Assembly (NCBI RefSeq): GCF_002902905.1
Contig: NZ_CP026124.1
Location: 1,922,001 to 1,986,000, forward strand
From: Achromobacter sp. AONIH1
Lineage (GTDB): Bacteria; Pseudomonadota; Gammaproteobacteria; Burkholderiales; Burkholderiaceae_B
Reading direction: 5' to 3'
DNA length: 64,000 nt
Shown here one piece after another: positions 25,551 through 36,455 of the stretch. A program made the position numbers and the translations under genes. The notes under the pieces were generated by a model. It made no database searches. It saw only the letters and a list, made by a program, of their open reading frames with translations, and had not been told where the DNA came from. The stretch's first letter is position 1; each line of letters opens with the position of its first letter.

Positions 25551-26576
25551 ATGATGACGACATCGACGGCAGCCGGCTATGAATCCGACATCTCGGGCCT
25601 GATCTGCGCCTTCCGATTCACGCCGGACGGTCCCGGCGCCGAACTCGATTCGCAGGCGCTGGAGCAGCGGCTGGCGGATAGCGCGAGCGAATCGGAAGAG
25701 GGCGATTTCCTCTGGCTGCACATGAACCTGTCCCAGGCCGGTTGCGTGCGCTGGCTGCGGGCGCATCTGGAACTGCCGGATGCCTTCATCGCCATGCTGG
25801 GCGAGGCGGCCCATTCGACGCGCATCGAGCAGCAGGAGCGCGCGCTGGTCGCCGTGTTCAACGACGTGATCTTCGATTTCGAGCGCACGCCGGCCCAGGT
25901 GGCCACGCTGTGGGTCTGCGCGAGGCGCAAGCTGCTGGTCACGCTGCGCCACAAGCCGTTGCGCTCGCTGGACCGGCTGCGCGAGCATGTGCGCCGGGGC
26001 GAGCGCTTCCGTTCTCCGGCCGAGCTGCTGGCGCACCTGATGCGGGATCAGGCCGACCTGATGACCGAGATCGTGCGCAAGGCCAGCCTGGATGTGGACG
26101 GGATCGAGGACCGCTTCCTGGCCGCGCATGCGGGACCGGCGCGGGTGGACCTGGCGGCAACGCGCCGGGTGCTGGTGCGGTTGCAGCGCACGCTGGCCCC
26201 CGAGCCGGGCTCGGTGTTCCGCCTGCTGGCGCGTCCGCCGGCCTGGCTGCAGCCACGCGACGTGCAGGAGCTGCGCGAATCGACGGAAGAATTCTCCGTC
26301 GTGCTGGGCGACATGGCGGGCCTGATCGAGCGCATCAGGTTGCTGCAGGAAGAGATCGCGGCGCGCCTGCAGGAACAGAACAACCGCACGCTGTTCACGT
26401 TGACCCTGGTCACGGTGCTGGCCCTGCCCATCAACATCATGGCCGGCCTGTTCGGCATGAACGTGGGCGGCATCCCGCTGGCGGAGGACCGTGGCGGCTT
26501 CTGGATCATCTGCGCGCTGGTGGCGGTGTTCACCGCGGCGGTGGCCTGGGTGGCGCACCGCCGACGCCTGCGCTGA
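25551..26576 (+). CDS. CorA/ZntB-type divalent metal ion transporter
   Basis: A 341-residue inner-membrane transporter of the CorA superfamily. The first about 275 residues form the cytoplasmic funnel with a long helix (DLMTEIVRKASLDVDGIEDRFL); two membrane helices end the protein (TLVTVLALPINIMAGLFG and FWIICALVAVFTAAVAWVAH), and the pore motif FGMNVGG is intact. The sequence is nearer to ZntB-like zinc transporters than to the Mg2+ channel CorA, by general look only. The gene starts with two adjacent ATGs. It is convergent with the isocitrate dehydrogenase gene, seven bases between stops. Confidence 0.88.
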   Translation: MMTTSTAAGYESDISGLICAFRFTPDGPGAELDSQALEQRLADSASESEEGDFLWLHMNLSQAGCVRWLRAHLELPDAFIAMLGEAAHSTRIEQQERALVAVFNDVIFDFERTPAQVATLWVCARRKLLVTLRHKPLRSLDRLREHVRRGERFRSPAELLAHLMRDQADLMTEIVRKASLDVDGIEDRFLAAHAGPARVDLAATRRVLVRLQRTLAPEPGSVFRLLARPPAWLQPRDVQELRESTEEFSVVLGDMAGLIERIRLLQEEIAARLQEQNNRTLFTLTLVTVLALPINIMAGLFGMNVGGIPLAEDRGGFWIICALVAVFTAAVAWVAHRRRLR

Positions 26577-26583
26577 CGGCCCG

Positions 26584-27612
26584 CTAGAGCCGCCGGCAGA
26601 CCGCCTCGGCGAACTGGCGCGTGCCGGCCGTGCCGCCGAGGTCGCGCGTGGCCACCTTGTCGGCGTTGATGGTGGCGGAGATGGCCTGCTTCAGCCGCTG
26701 GGCGTCGCCGGCACGGCCCACATGCTCCAGCATCATGGCGGCGGCCAGCATCAGCGAAATCGGATTGGCCACGCCCTTGCCCGCGATGTCGGGGGCCGAG
26801 CCATGCACCGCCTCGAAGATGGCCGCGTCCCTGCCGAAGTTCGAGCCCGGCGCCATGCCCAGGCCGCCGACCAGGCCGGCCAGCTGGTCGGACAGGATGT
26901 CGCCGAACAGGTTGGTGCACAACAGCATGTCGAAGCGCCAGGGATTGAGCACGAGCTGCATGGCGCAGGCGTCCACGATCATGTCGTCCACCTCGACCCG
27001 GCCCTCGTACTCCTTGGCGACATGCTTGCAGGCCTCGAGGAACAGGCCGGTGAGCGCCTTGAGAATGTTGGCCTTATGGACCACGGTGATTTTCTTGCGG
27101 CCATGCCGGATCGCGTACTCGAACGCGAAGCGGGCAATGCGCTCGCTGCCTTCGCGCGTATTCATGCCGGTGCAGACGGCCGCCGCGTGCGGATCGTTGC
27201 CCTGCGGGATGTAGAACTCGTGCGCGACATAGAAGCCGCCCAGGTTTTCCCGGATCAGCACCAGGTCGATATTCTCGTAGCGGCCGGGCACGATGGTGTT
27301 GACCGGGCGGACGTTGCCGAACAGCTCGAATTCTTCGCGCAGGCGCACATTGGATGAGCGGAAGCCCGTGCCGACGGGCGTGGTCAGCGGCCCCTTCAGC
27401 GCCAGCCGGCGCTCGCGGATGCTGGCCAGCGTGGCGGCCGGCAGTGGATCGCCCGCGCTGGCGACGCCGGCCATGCCGGCCTGCTGCACGTCCCAGTCGA
27501 ACGGGCTGCCCAGGGCGTCCAGCACCTGCACGGTGGCTTCGACGACTTCCGGGCCGATGCCGTCTCCGGGTATCAGGGTTGCGGGGATACGGGACGGAGA
27601 AGTCGGGTTCAT
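26584..27612 (-). CDS. NAD-dependent isocitrate dehydrogenase (isocitrate/isopropylmalate family)
   Basis: A 342-residue beta-decarboxylating dehydrogenase. Substrate-binding TPVGTGFRSSNVRLREEF contains the Ser-Asn-x-Arg pattern of isocitrate dehydrogenases rather than the isopropylmalate pattern; LVLIRENLGGFYVAHE, the VHKANILKALTGLF helix, metal-binding NLFGDILSDQLAGLVGGLGMAPGSN and EAVHGSAPDIAGKGVANP are present. The expected reaction is isocitrate to 2-oxoglutarate with NAD. The start MNPTSPSRIPATLIPGDGIG is preceded by AAGGTGA. The gene is divergent from the HAD gene. An action on another 2-hydroxyacid such as homoisocitrate or tartrate cannot be ruled out. Confidence 0.85.
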   Translation of the reverse strand: MNPTSPSRIPATLIPGDGIGPEVVEATVQVLDALGSPFDWDVQQAGMAGVASAGDPLPAATLASIRERRLALKGPLTTPVGTGFRSSNVRLREEFELFGNVRPVNTIVPGRYENIDLVLIRENLGGFYVAHEFYIPQGNDPHAAAVCTGMNTREGSERIARFAFEYAIRHGRKKITVVHKANILKALTGLFLEACKHVAKEYEGRVEVDDMIVDACAMQLVLNPWRFDMLLCTNLFGDILSDQLAGLVGGLGMAPGSNFGRDAAIFEAVHGSAPDIAGKGVANPISLMLAAAMMLEHVGRAGDAQRLKQAISATINADKVATRDLGGTAGTRQFAEAVCRRL

Positions 27613-27826
27613 GGCATCACCTTGGTAGTTCGACCGGAGCAGTCGTCCGGGCATTTTTACCATGGCGACACGGCGGCGAGGCCGCGTCCTGCCGGCCCGG
27701 CGGTTGGCCGGGAGGGCGCGCTGCCGTTAAGTCCAACCTAAATGTCGGTTGCATGGAGACTGAATCACAGCGGGGGCGCGGCTTCTTATAGTGATTGCTT
27801 CCGCAGTTTTCCGGAGTGTCCATTCC

Positions 27827-28513
27827 ATGTCTGTTACGAACACCGGCGCCAGCCCCGTCCATCCTCGTCCCGATGCCGGGAACGGTTTTCCCCAGGCGGT
27901 GCTGTTCGACCTGCTGACCGCCTTGCTCGATTCCTGGACGGTCTGGAACGCCGCCGCCGGTTCGGAGCCGCAGGGACGCGCGTGGCGCGCGGAGTACCTG
28001 CGCCGCACCTATGGTTGCGGCGCCTACCTGCCCTATGAGCAATTGGTGGCCGAGGCCGCCGAGGCGGTCGGCCTGCCCGCTTCCGCGCCTGCCGCGCTGG
28101 AGGCGAACTGGGGGCTGCTGCCGGCCTGGGACGGCGCGCGCGAGCTGCTGGCGGCGCTGCGTCCGCATTGCCGGCTGGGCGTGGTCACCAACTGCTCCAG
28201 GGCGCTGGGACATCGCGCCGCCGCGCTGCTGGGCGTGGACTGGGACGTGGTCGTGACGTCGGAAGAGGCGGGCTACTACAAGCCGGACCCGCAGCCTTAC
28301 CAGCTGGCGCTGGCGCGGCTGGACGTGCAGCCCGGGCGCGCAGCCTTCGTCGCGGGCTCCGGCTACGATCTGTTCGGCACCAGCCGCGTGGGCCTGCGGA
28401 CCTATTGGCACAACCGCGTCGGCCTGGCGCTGCCGCCCGGCGCGCCCGAGCCGGAACGCCAATCGCCGGGCCTGGCCGAGGCGCTGCCGTGGCTGGCGCG
28501 CTTTGGCGCCTGA
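27827..28513 (+). CDS. HAD-superfamily hydrolase (haloacid dehalogenase-like)
   Basis: A 228-residue HAD-fold protein. Motif I is AVLFDLLTALLDS with the nucleophile Asp but no second Asp at +2, as in 2-haloacid dehalogenases; motif II is VVTNCS; motif III and IV are YYKPDPQPYQLALARL and FVAGSGYDLFGT, where the usual GDS reads GSGYD. A helical cap lies between residues 30 and 105. Phosphatase or dehalogenase activity is possible; the substrate is unknown. GGAG stands ten bases before the ATG. It lies divergent to the isocitrate dehydrogenase gene; the 214-base gap holds no gene. Confidence 0.82.
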   Translation: MSVTNTGASPVHPRPDAGNGFPQAVLFDLLTALLDSWTVWNAAAGSEPQGRAWRAEYLRRTYGCGAYLPYEQLVAEAAEAVGLPASAPAALEANWGLLPAWDGARELLAALRPHCRLGVVTNCSRALGHRAAALLGVDWDVVVTSEEAGYYKPDPQPYQLALARLDVQPGRAAFVAGSGYDLFGTSRVGLRTYWHNRVGLALPPGAPEPERQSPGLAEALPWLARFGA

Positions 28514-28613
28514 AAGCCTGCCGGCGCTCGGCATCGGCCGGCCGCAGTCGGTCGCAAGGACGAGAGCGGCCTCTACAAAATGTTGCGCGCGGCTCCGGCG
28601 CGCTTGCTAGCAT

Positions 28614-28641
28614 GGATCAGCCGGAATCTCCCGGCTGATCC
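28614..28641 (+). promoter_or_regulatory. Perfect 11-bp hairpin in the leader of the OmpA-family gene
   Basis: GGATCAGCCGG, six-base loop AATCTC, CCGGCTGATCC. The stem ends 21 bases before the start codon and leaves the GGAGG ribosome site free. It has no T-run, so it is more likely an mRNA-stabilising or regulatory 5' stem than a terminator. Confidence 0.5.
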
Positions 28642-28662
28642 GACGGGTAAGTGGAGGTTGTC

Positions 28663-29310
28663 ATGAACTCAAGAACAATGTTCAACCGTATCGCTGTGGT
28701 CGTTGTTTCGGGAGGGCTGCTGGCGGGCTGCGCCACGCAGCAGCAGAACAATACCGCCATAGGCGCGGGCGCGGGCGCGGCGGTGGGCGCGGGCCTGGGC
28801 GCTCTGATCGGCAATGGCAAGGGCGCCGCGATCGGCGCGGGCATCGGCGCCGTGGCGGGCGGCCTGGTCGGCTACAACTGGAAGGTCGTGAAGGACGATG
28901 TGCAGAAGTCCGGCGCGTCCTCGCTGGGGATCGACGTGGTCGAAATGCCCGACGGCAGCCTCAAGGTCAATATCCCCAGCAATGTCTCGTTCGATACCGA
29001 CAAGACCCAGCTCAAGCCGGCGCTGCTGCCCGTGCTGGATTCCGTGGCGCGCTCGCTCAATCAGCATCAGGAGCTGCGCGCCAAGGTCGTCGGCCATACC
29101 GACAGCACCGGGGCGATGGCGCATAACCAGGCCCTGTCGGTTAATCGGGCCAAGAGCGTGACGGACTACCTGGCGCGCCAGGGCGTGGCCGCCGGCCGTC
29201 TGTCGGTCGAGGGGCGCGGGCCGAACGATCCGATCGGCGACAATGCCACCGCCGAGGGGCGCGCGGCGAACCGGCGGGTGGAGATCTACCTGTACGCCGT
29301 CAAGCAATAG
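28663..29310 (+). CDS. OmpA-family outer-membrane lipoprotein with glycine zipper
   Basis: A 215-residue envelope lipoprotein (YiaD type). It has a lipoprotein signal with lipobox LAGC (Cys about residue 22), then a Gly/Ala-rich glycine-zipper segment (about 32-65, repeats of GAGxGAxxG) expected to insert in the membrane, and a C-terminal OmpA domain with the peptidoglycan-binding pattern VVGHTDSTGAMAHNQALSVNRAKSV...ANRRVEIYL. It would link the outer membrane to the cell wall. The start is set by GGAGG before MNSRTMFNRIA; an in-frame GTG/ATG four codons upstream overlaps this site. Confidence 0.93.
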   Translation: MNSRTMFNRIAVVVVSGGLLAGCATQQQNNTAIGAGAGAAVGAGLGALIGNGKGAAIGAGIGAVAGGLVGYNWKVVKDDVQKSGASSLGIDVVEMPDGSLKVNIPSNVSFDTDKTQLKPALLPVLDSVARSLNQHQELRAKVVGHTDSTGAMAHNQALSVNRAKSVTDYLARQGVAAGRLSVEGRGPNDPIGDNATAEGRAANRRVEIYLYAVKQ

Positions 29311-29389
29311 GCGCGACCGCGGTCCGGCGAGCGAGGCGGCGGGCGCGGGGCGCCGCCGCCTTGAGCCATTTGATAGCCAGGAGTCCATC

Positions 29390-29713
29390 ATGAGCATGTT
29401 TCCGCCCGCGCGCATCGGCGCCCAGATCGCGGTGGCCGCGTTGAGCGGCTGGCAGGCCGTTGCCGAGCGCGACGCCATCGAGAAACGCTACCGCTTCGCC
29501 AACTTCAATGCCGCCTTCGCCTTCATGGCGCGCGCCGCCATGTTCGCGGAAAAGCTGGACCATCATCCTGAATGGACCAACGTCTACAACCGGGTGGATG
29601 TGCTGCTGACCACGCATGACGCGGGCGGTGTCACCGAGCTGGATGTGCGCATGGCGCAGTTCATGGACGAGGCGGCGCAGCAGCTGGGCGCCACGGCGCC
29701 GAAGGCGGCGTGA
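29390..29713 (+). CDS. Pterin-4a-carbinolamine dehydratase
   Basis: A 107-residue PCD/DCoH-family protein that dehydrates 4a-hydroxytetrahydropterin. The signature is present: LDHHPEWTNVYNRVDVLLTTHDAGGVTELD, with the paired active-site histidines. AGGAG precedes the ATG. No phenylalanine hydroxylase gene is nearby, so in this place it may serve another pterin, for example in molybdenum cofactor metabolism, a role proposed for some PCD proteins. It follows the OmpA gene on the same strand after 79 bases. Confidence 0.9.
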   Translation: MSMFPPARIGAQIAVAALSGWQAVAERDAIEKRYRFANFNAAFAFMARAAMFAEKLDHHPEWTNVYNRVDVLLTTHDAGGVTELDVRMAQFMDEAAQQLGATAPKAA

Positions 29714-29770
29714 AGGGCCGGCTCCAGGCGGGGCCGGAATGGGCGCGGGGGCCGCGCCCGGCGGGGGCGA

Positions 29771-30469
29771 TCAGTTGCGCACGTAATAGATGCGCATGGC
29801 CTGCTGCTTCTGCGCGCCGTCCATCACGCGCAGCACCACGACCTTGGGCGTGAAGCCCTCGGGCAGCTTGAGCTGGCCGAGCGCGTAGTCGTAGCGGTCC
29901 ACGTTCAGCGTCGGGCCTTCCGGCGTGATGGTGGCGACGCGGCCATTGGGATAGCTGCCGTCGATGGAGAAGGTCAGCGTGCCCTTGAACGGCGCGCCCT
30001 GGCGCTCTTCGCGCATCACCAGCACCTGGAAGTCGAGCAGGCCGGGCGCGCGCTTGAACGTGGCCGAGCGGATGCCCAGGTTGCCGCCGCGCGGGTCGGG
30101 CGGCATGGCGTCCTGGAACAGCACCAGTTCCTTGTTCAGCGCGTCGATCTTGCTGCGGGCCTCGGCCAGGTCGGACGTGAGCTTTTCATGGCCGGTCTTG
30201 TTGGCGTCGCGCTGCTGGGTGGTTTCTTCCAGCTGGGACTGCAGGCGCTGGCGTTCCAGGTTGGCGGCGCTGAGTTCGCTGTGCAGCTGTTCGGATTGCT
30301 CCACCGTCAGGCGCTGCGGGCCGTAATTGGTCTGCAGGAAAAGCACGCCGCCGGCGCCCAGCCCGATGCCCACCAGAAGCAGCACCAGCCAGCGCGGCAT
30401 GCGCCGCGTGCGTTGGCCCGGCTGATAGACGGAGGGCTTGAATACGGCCCGTTGCGATTTTCCAAACAT
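29771..30469 (-). CDS. Single-span membrane protein with periplasmic coiled coil (DUF6776-like)
   Basis: A 232-residue protein: a basic N terminus, one membrane helix (WLVLLLVGIGLGAGGVLFL, about residues 26-44), a coiled coil (about 60-120, EQSEQLHSELSAANLERQRLQSQLEE and on) and a beta-rich C-terminal domain (from about 130). I know similar proteins as uncharacterised in Burkholderiales; the function is unknown. The ATG giving MFGKSQRAVFK is preceded by AGGAA at seven bases. It stands downstream of murU on the same strand after about 146 bases, which contain a GGCGCGCC-TGA-GGCGCGCC hairpin (30508-30526). Confidence 0.75.
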   Translation of the reverse strand: MFGKSQRAVFKPSVYQPGQRTRRMPRWLVLLLVGIGLGAGGVLFLQTNYGPQRLTVEQSEQLHSELSAANLERQRLQSQLEETTQQRDANKTGHEKLTSDLAEARSKIDALNKELVLFQDAMPPDPRGGNLGIRSATFKRAPGLLDFQVLVMREERQGAPFKGTLTFSIDGSYPNGRVATITPEGPTLNVDRYDYALGQLKLPEGFTPKVVVLRVMDGAQKQQAMRIYYVRN

Positions 30470-30615
30470 CCCCAAATTCCTAGAAAAACTCTGCGACGTA
30501 TGCGGCAGGCGCGCCTGAGGCGCGCCAAAGCGTCAGAGGATACCCCGCCAGCGAGGGTGGTTGGGCGCGCGGACAAGCCTGGTTGCGCACCTTGATATTG
30601 TGAAATATGTGGACG

Positions 30616-32342
<1,727 letters not shown>

Positions 32343-32422
32343 GAAAGATCCGTGTGGGAAGGACGATATTGCGGAATTTTGCGCCCGGCGCACATAAGTC
32401 TGGGCGCGTGGCGCGGCTTCTC

Positions 32423-32428
32423 TATAAT
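32423..32428 (+). promoter_or_regulatory. Likely -10 box in the lptD/amgK divergent region
   Basis: TATAAT stands 83 bases before the lptD start. No good -35 hexamer lies at 16-18 bases. The region 32343-32510 otherwise holds no gene. Confidence 0.4.
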
Positions 32429-32510
32429 ACCGGGTCATTTCCGTTGGCTTTGGCTCCCTGCGAGCGCCAGTGCCGGCTTCTTCCATCGTCGATAAGGGCT
32501 TTTTTCACTC

Positions 32511-34883
32511 GTGCGCAAGGTTCGGTGGTTGATCCTATCTGCTGTCAGCGTTGCCGGGGCCGCTCAGGCCCAGGGCAGCCAAGGGACGGCCGCGTCAGCA
32601 ACGCCCGCCGCTTCGGCGCCCGTGCTGCGCACGTCCCCCGGCCTGAGGCTGCACAGCCTGCCGGACGGCAATATTCCCGCTTATCTCGAAGCCGATTCAA
32701 TCGACGGCGATCCGGACTCCGACCTGACCCTGACCGGCAACGCGCAGGTGCGCCGTATCGACGGCGTCATCAAGGGCGACCGCATCAATTACCGCAAGGA
32801 CAGCGGCGAGGTCGACGTCGAGGGCAGCGCGCGCATGATGCGCGACGGCACCCTGGTGACCGGTCCGCGGGCCAAGTTCAACGTCGACAAGTACACGGGC
32901 GAGATCGAGAAGCCGAATTTCTGGATGGGCGCCACCGGCGGCTTCGCCGTCGCCGAGCACGCGGATATCTTCAGCAAGTCGCAGATGCGGCTGCACACCG
33001 TGACCTACAGCGGCTGCAACTGCGAGAAGCCGTCGTGGTACATCAAGGCCACCACGGTCGACGTCGATTTCGACGAGAACGAAGGCGTGGCGCGCAACGG
33101 CGTGCTGTATTTCAAGGACGTGCCGATCCTGGCCTCGCCCTACATGACCTTCCCGGTCAAGAAGGAGCGCAAGTCGGGCTTCCTGGTGCCGACCTACGGG
33201 ACGACCAGCCAGGGTGGCCTGGACATCTCGATTCCGTACTACTTCAACCTGGCGCCGAATTACGACCTGACCTTGCAGCCGCGGTATTTTTCCAAGCGCG
33301 GTACACAGCTGGGCGGCGAGTTCCGCTATATGGGGTGGGCCTATAACGGCACGCTGGTCGGCACCTATCTGCCGAACGACCAGATCCGCGACCGGGATCG
33401 CTGGATGTTCCGTTGGACGCATCAGCAGGTATTGGGCAATGGCTTCTATACCGATTGGGATTACGCCAAGGTATCGGACAACAACTACTTCCGCGATATT
33501 TCCCAACTGGGCCTGAACCAGGCTTCCACGACCTACCTGCCGCAGCGCGGCCGGGTCGGTTGGAGTTCGAATTACTGGAGTACCTACGTCCAGGTCTACA
33601 AGTATCAGACCTTGCAGGATCCGGACGCGCCGCTGATTCCGCCCTACGACAAGGTGCCTGAACTCTATCTGCGCGGCGCACGCTACGATTGGGGCGGCTT
33701 TGACGTCGACTGGACGTCCACCGCCGTGCGTTTCCGCCAGCCCCTGGTCAGCTCGGTGCGCTATGGTCCGGATGGCGATCGCCTGCAGTCCTATCCCACG
33801 ATTTCCTATCCGATCGTCCGGCCGGGCTGGTTCATCGTGCCTAAGGCAGGCGTGAATTTCACGCAGTACCAGACGAATTGGTATCGCACCGATTGGCCCG
33901 GCATGCCCGGGTCGTCGAATTTCCCGCGCGGCGCGTCGCGCACGGTGCCGATCTTCTCGGTGGATGCCGGTCTGGTGTTCGACCGTGAAACCACGCTGTT
34001 CGGCAAATCGTCCATTCAGACGCTGGAGCCGCGGCTGTACTATCTCAGGGTGCCGTACCGGGATCAAAGCCGCTTGCCGGTGTTCGACACATCGCTGGCC
34101 GATTTCAGTTTCTCGCAGGCGTTCGAAGAGAATACGTACACCGGCGGCTGGGACCGCATCGCGAACGCGGATCAGGTGACCGCGGCATTGACGACGCGCT
34201 GGCTGGATGCGAACACCGGGTTCGAGCGCCTGTCCCTGTCGGCGGCTCAACGCATCTATTTCGAGAACCAGAAAGTCACGCTGCCCAATGAGACGCCGCG
34301 CAGCAACGTGCGGTCGGACTTCCTGGTGGCCGCCAGCGCTGCCCTGACCGACACGTTGAGCACCGACTTGGCCGCTCAATACAATCCCTATGACAACCGC
34401 TGGTCGCGCGCCTTGGTGAGCACGCGCTGGTCGCCTCAGCGGCTGACGACGGTCGCGTTGTCCTATCGTTACCAGCGCGACCCGCAGCCCGGGGTCTATT
34501 ACCAGCCGCAGGGTCAGAACCAGGTCAGCTTGGCCGTGCAGTGGCCGTTCACTAAGCGCTGGTATGGCGTGGGCCGGGTCGATTATTCCCTGCGCTCCGG
34601 GCCGAGCTCGACCGTGGCGAACCTGAACGACTCTCCCCGCGTCACCCAGGCCATCGCCGGCCTGGAATACAAGGGTGATTGCTGCTGGGTGGGCCGCGTG
34701 GTCTATCAGCGTTACGCGGTGTCGGCCAAGGACGCCAACTCCGCCGTGTTCTTCCAGCTTGAGTTGACAGGCCTGGGTTCCCTCGGAACCGACCCGATGA
34801 CCCTGCTGAACAGAAGTATCCCCGGCTACAGCCGCATTACCCCGCCTGTGCCGAACGGGACCACATTTGAAAGGTATGAATGA
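32511..34883 (+). CDS. lptD: LPS-assembly protein LptD
   Basis: A 790-residue outer-membrane protein that inserts lipopolysaccharide into the outer leaflet together with LptE. It has a signal peptide (VRWLILSAVSVAGAAQAQ), an N-terminal OstA/beta-jellyroll domain (about 55-190, IPAYLEADSIDGDPDSDLTL) and a large barrel. The protein has only four cysteines: C169 and C171 in GCNCEKPSW, and C724/C725 in KGDCCWVG. The GTG start is used because no ATG precedes the signal peptide. Codons in about 33250-34700 look less GC-biased than in neighbours. Its stop overlaps surA (ATGA). First gene of lptD-surA-rsmA. Confidence 0.95.
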   Translation: MRKVRWLILSAVSVAGAAQAQGSQGTAASATPAASAPVLRTSPGLRLHSLPDGNIPAYLEADSIDGDPDSDLTLTGNAQVRRIDGVIKGDRINYRKDSGEVDVEGSARMMRDGTLVTGPRAKFNVDKYTGEIEKPNFWMGATGGFAVAEHADIFSKSQMRLHTVTYSGCNCEKPSWYIKATTVDVDFDENEGVARNGVLYFKDVPILASPYMTFPVKKERKSGFLVPTYGTTSQGGLDISIPYYFNLAPNYDLTLQPRYFSKRGTQLGGEFRYMGWAYNGTLVGTYLPNDQIRDRDRWMFRWTHQQVLGNGFYTDWDYAKVSDNNYFRDISQLGLNQASTTYLPQRGRVGWSSNYWSTYVQVYKYQTLQDPDAPLIPPYDKVPELYLRGARYDWGGFDVDWTSTAVRFRQPLVSSVRYGPDGDRLQSYPTISYPIVRPGWFIVPKAGVNFTQYQTNWYRTDWPGMPGSSNFPRGASRTVPIFSVDAGLVFDRETTLFGKSSIQTLEPRLYYLRVPYRDQSRLPVFDTSLADFSFSQAFEENTYTGGWDRIANADQVTAALTTRWLDANTGFERLSLSAAQRIYFENQKVTLPNETPRSNVRSDFLVAASAALTDTLSTDLAAQYNPYDNRWSRALVSTRWSPQRLTTVALSYRYQRDPQPGVYYQPQGQNQVSLAVQWPFTKRWYGVGRVDYSLRSGPSSTVANLNDSPRVTQAIAGLEYKGDCCWVGRVVYQRYAVSAKDANSAVFFQLELTGLGSLGTDPMTLLNRSIPGYSRITPPVPNGTTFERYE

Positions 34884-36448
34884 TGCGTAGGTTGCACTCC
34901 TTGCGCCGCCTGTCCGGCAGCGCCTTGCTGTTGGCCCTTTGCGCCGGCTTGCCGGCTGCTCATGCGGCGGAGTCCGCTGGCAAGGGCGGCGGCAAGCCCG
35001 CCGCCGCGCAAAAAAGCGCGGCGCCCGCGCAGTCCGAGCAGTTCGTCGATGGCATTGCCGCCGTCGTCGACAAGGACGTGATCACGCTGCGCGAACTGCA
35101 TGAAGCGTCGCTGCGCATCGCCGGCGACCTGAAGGCGCGCGGCATCCAGGTGCCTGACGGCCAGACGTTGCAGCACCAGGTGCTGCAGCGTCTCATCATG
35201 GAACGCGTGCAGCGCCACGAGGCCGACCGCATGGGCATCCGCGTGGATGACGCGCAGGTGGACCAGGCCACCCAAGCCATCGCGGCGCGCAACAAGATCG
35301 GCGTGGACCAGCTGCGCAAGGAAATCGAAAAATCGGGCGTGTCCTGGGATAGCTATCGCAAGTCCCTGCGCGACGAGATCCGCATGGACCGCCTGCGCCA
35401 GCGCGCCGTCGATTCCAACATCGTGATTTCGGATGCGGAAGTCGATGCCTTCCTGCGCGACCAGCGCCGCAACCCGGCGTTCGCCGCGCAGACGCAGGCC
35501 GAACCCCAGCCTCAGCCGCAGGCGCAGCCGGAACCCGCGCCGGAGCAGGCGGCGGTGCCCAGCGGGCCGATGCTGTATGCGCTCGCGCAGATCCTGGTGC
35601 GTGTGCCTGAAGGTTCATCGCCTGAGCAGTTGACCGCGTTGCGCAAGAAGGCCGAGGGCCTGCTGGCCCGCGCCAAGCGCGGCGACGATTTCGCCAGCCT
35701 CGCGGCCGCGTCCTCCGACGGTCCCGAGGCGCTGCAGGGCGGCGTCATGGGCGTGCGTCCGCTGGACGGCTGGCCCGACCTGTTCGTCAAGGCGGTCGGC
35801 AATCTGCAGAAGGGCCAGGTCAGCGCCCTGATCCAGAGTGGCAACGGCTTCCACATCATCAAGGTGCTGGACCGCGGCACCGCGCAGCCGGCTCCGGCCC
35901 GCACCGCCCGCGCGCCCGCGCCTGCCCAAGCGCCGCAGCCGAAGTCCCAGCCGCAGCGGCAGCCGGCATCCACGCAGGTCACGCAAACCCGCGCGCGCCA
36001 CATCCTGATCAAGACGTCCACGGTCATGAGCGACCAGCTGGCGCGTCAACGCCTGGAACAGGTGCGCCAACGCCTGGTGGCGGGCGATGCCAAGTTCGAA
36101 GACATGGCGCGTCAATATTCGCAGGACTCGACCGCGCCGCAGGGCGGTGAGCTGGGTTGGCTGAATCCCGGCGAAACCGTGCCGCCGTTCGAATCGGCGA
36201 TGAATGCGTTGCAGCCTGGCGAAATCAGCCAGCCGGTGCAATCGCCGTTCGGCTGGCACCTGATCCAGGTCGAGGAGCGCCGCCAGCATGACGCGACCGA
36301 CGAAATGGCGCGCATGAAGGCCCGCCAGATCCTGTTCGAGCGTCGCGCCCAGCCCGCCTTCGAGGATTGGCTGGACCAGTTGCGCGCCCAGGCCTACGTG
36401 GATAACCGCCTGGAAAAGCAACAGCGCATCCAACAGAACAACCGCTAG
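34880..36448 (+). CDS. surA: Periplasmic chaperone and peptidyl-prolyl isomerase SurA
   Basis: A 522-residue periplasmic chaperone for outer-membrane proteins such as LptD. It has a signal peptide ([20 protein letters not shown]), the N-terminal SurA core ([22 protein letters not shown]), then two parvulin domains, the first near residues 230-330 and the second, with [25 protein letters not shown] and [24 protein letters not shown], near 370-475. Two Pro/Gln/Ala-rich linkers (about 208-232 and 335-368) make it longer than E. coli SurA (428). The start is one of two adjacent ATGs overlapping the lptD stop, so translation is coupled. Confidence 0.95.
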   Translation: MMRRLHSLRRLSGSALLLALCAGLPAAHAAESAGKGGGKPAAAQKSAAPAQSEQFVDGIAAVVDKDVITLRELHEASLRIAGDLKARGIQVPDGQTLQHQVLQRLIMERVQRHEADRMGIRVDDAQVDQATQAIAARNKIGVDQLRKEIEKSGVSWDSYRKSLRDEIRMDRLRQRAVDSNIVISDAEVDAFLRDQRRNPAFAAQTQAEPQPQPQAQPEPAPEQAAVPSGPMLYALAQILVRVPEGSSPEQLTALRKKAEGLLARAKRGDDFASLAAASSDGPEALQGGVMGVRPLDGWPDLFVKAVGNLQKGQVSALIQSGNGFHIIKVLDRGTAQPAPARTARAPAPAQAPQPKSQPQRQPASTQVTQTRARHILIKTSTVMSDQLARQRLEQVRQRLVAGDAKFEDMARQYSQDSTAPQGGELGWLNPGETVPPFESAMNALQPGEISQPVQSPFGWHLIQVEERRQHDATDEMARMKARQILFERRAQPAFEDWLDQLRAQAYVDNRLEKQQRIQQNNR

Positions 36449-36455
36449 GCCGCTC

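Noticed and set aside
27840..28513. HAD protein as a pseudoenzyme because the second motif I Asp is missing
   Set aside because: Haloacid dehalogenase-type members normally lack that Asp; the nucleophile is present.
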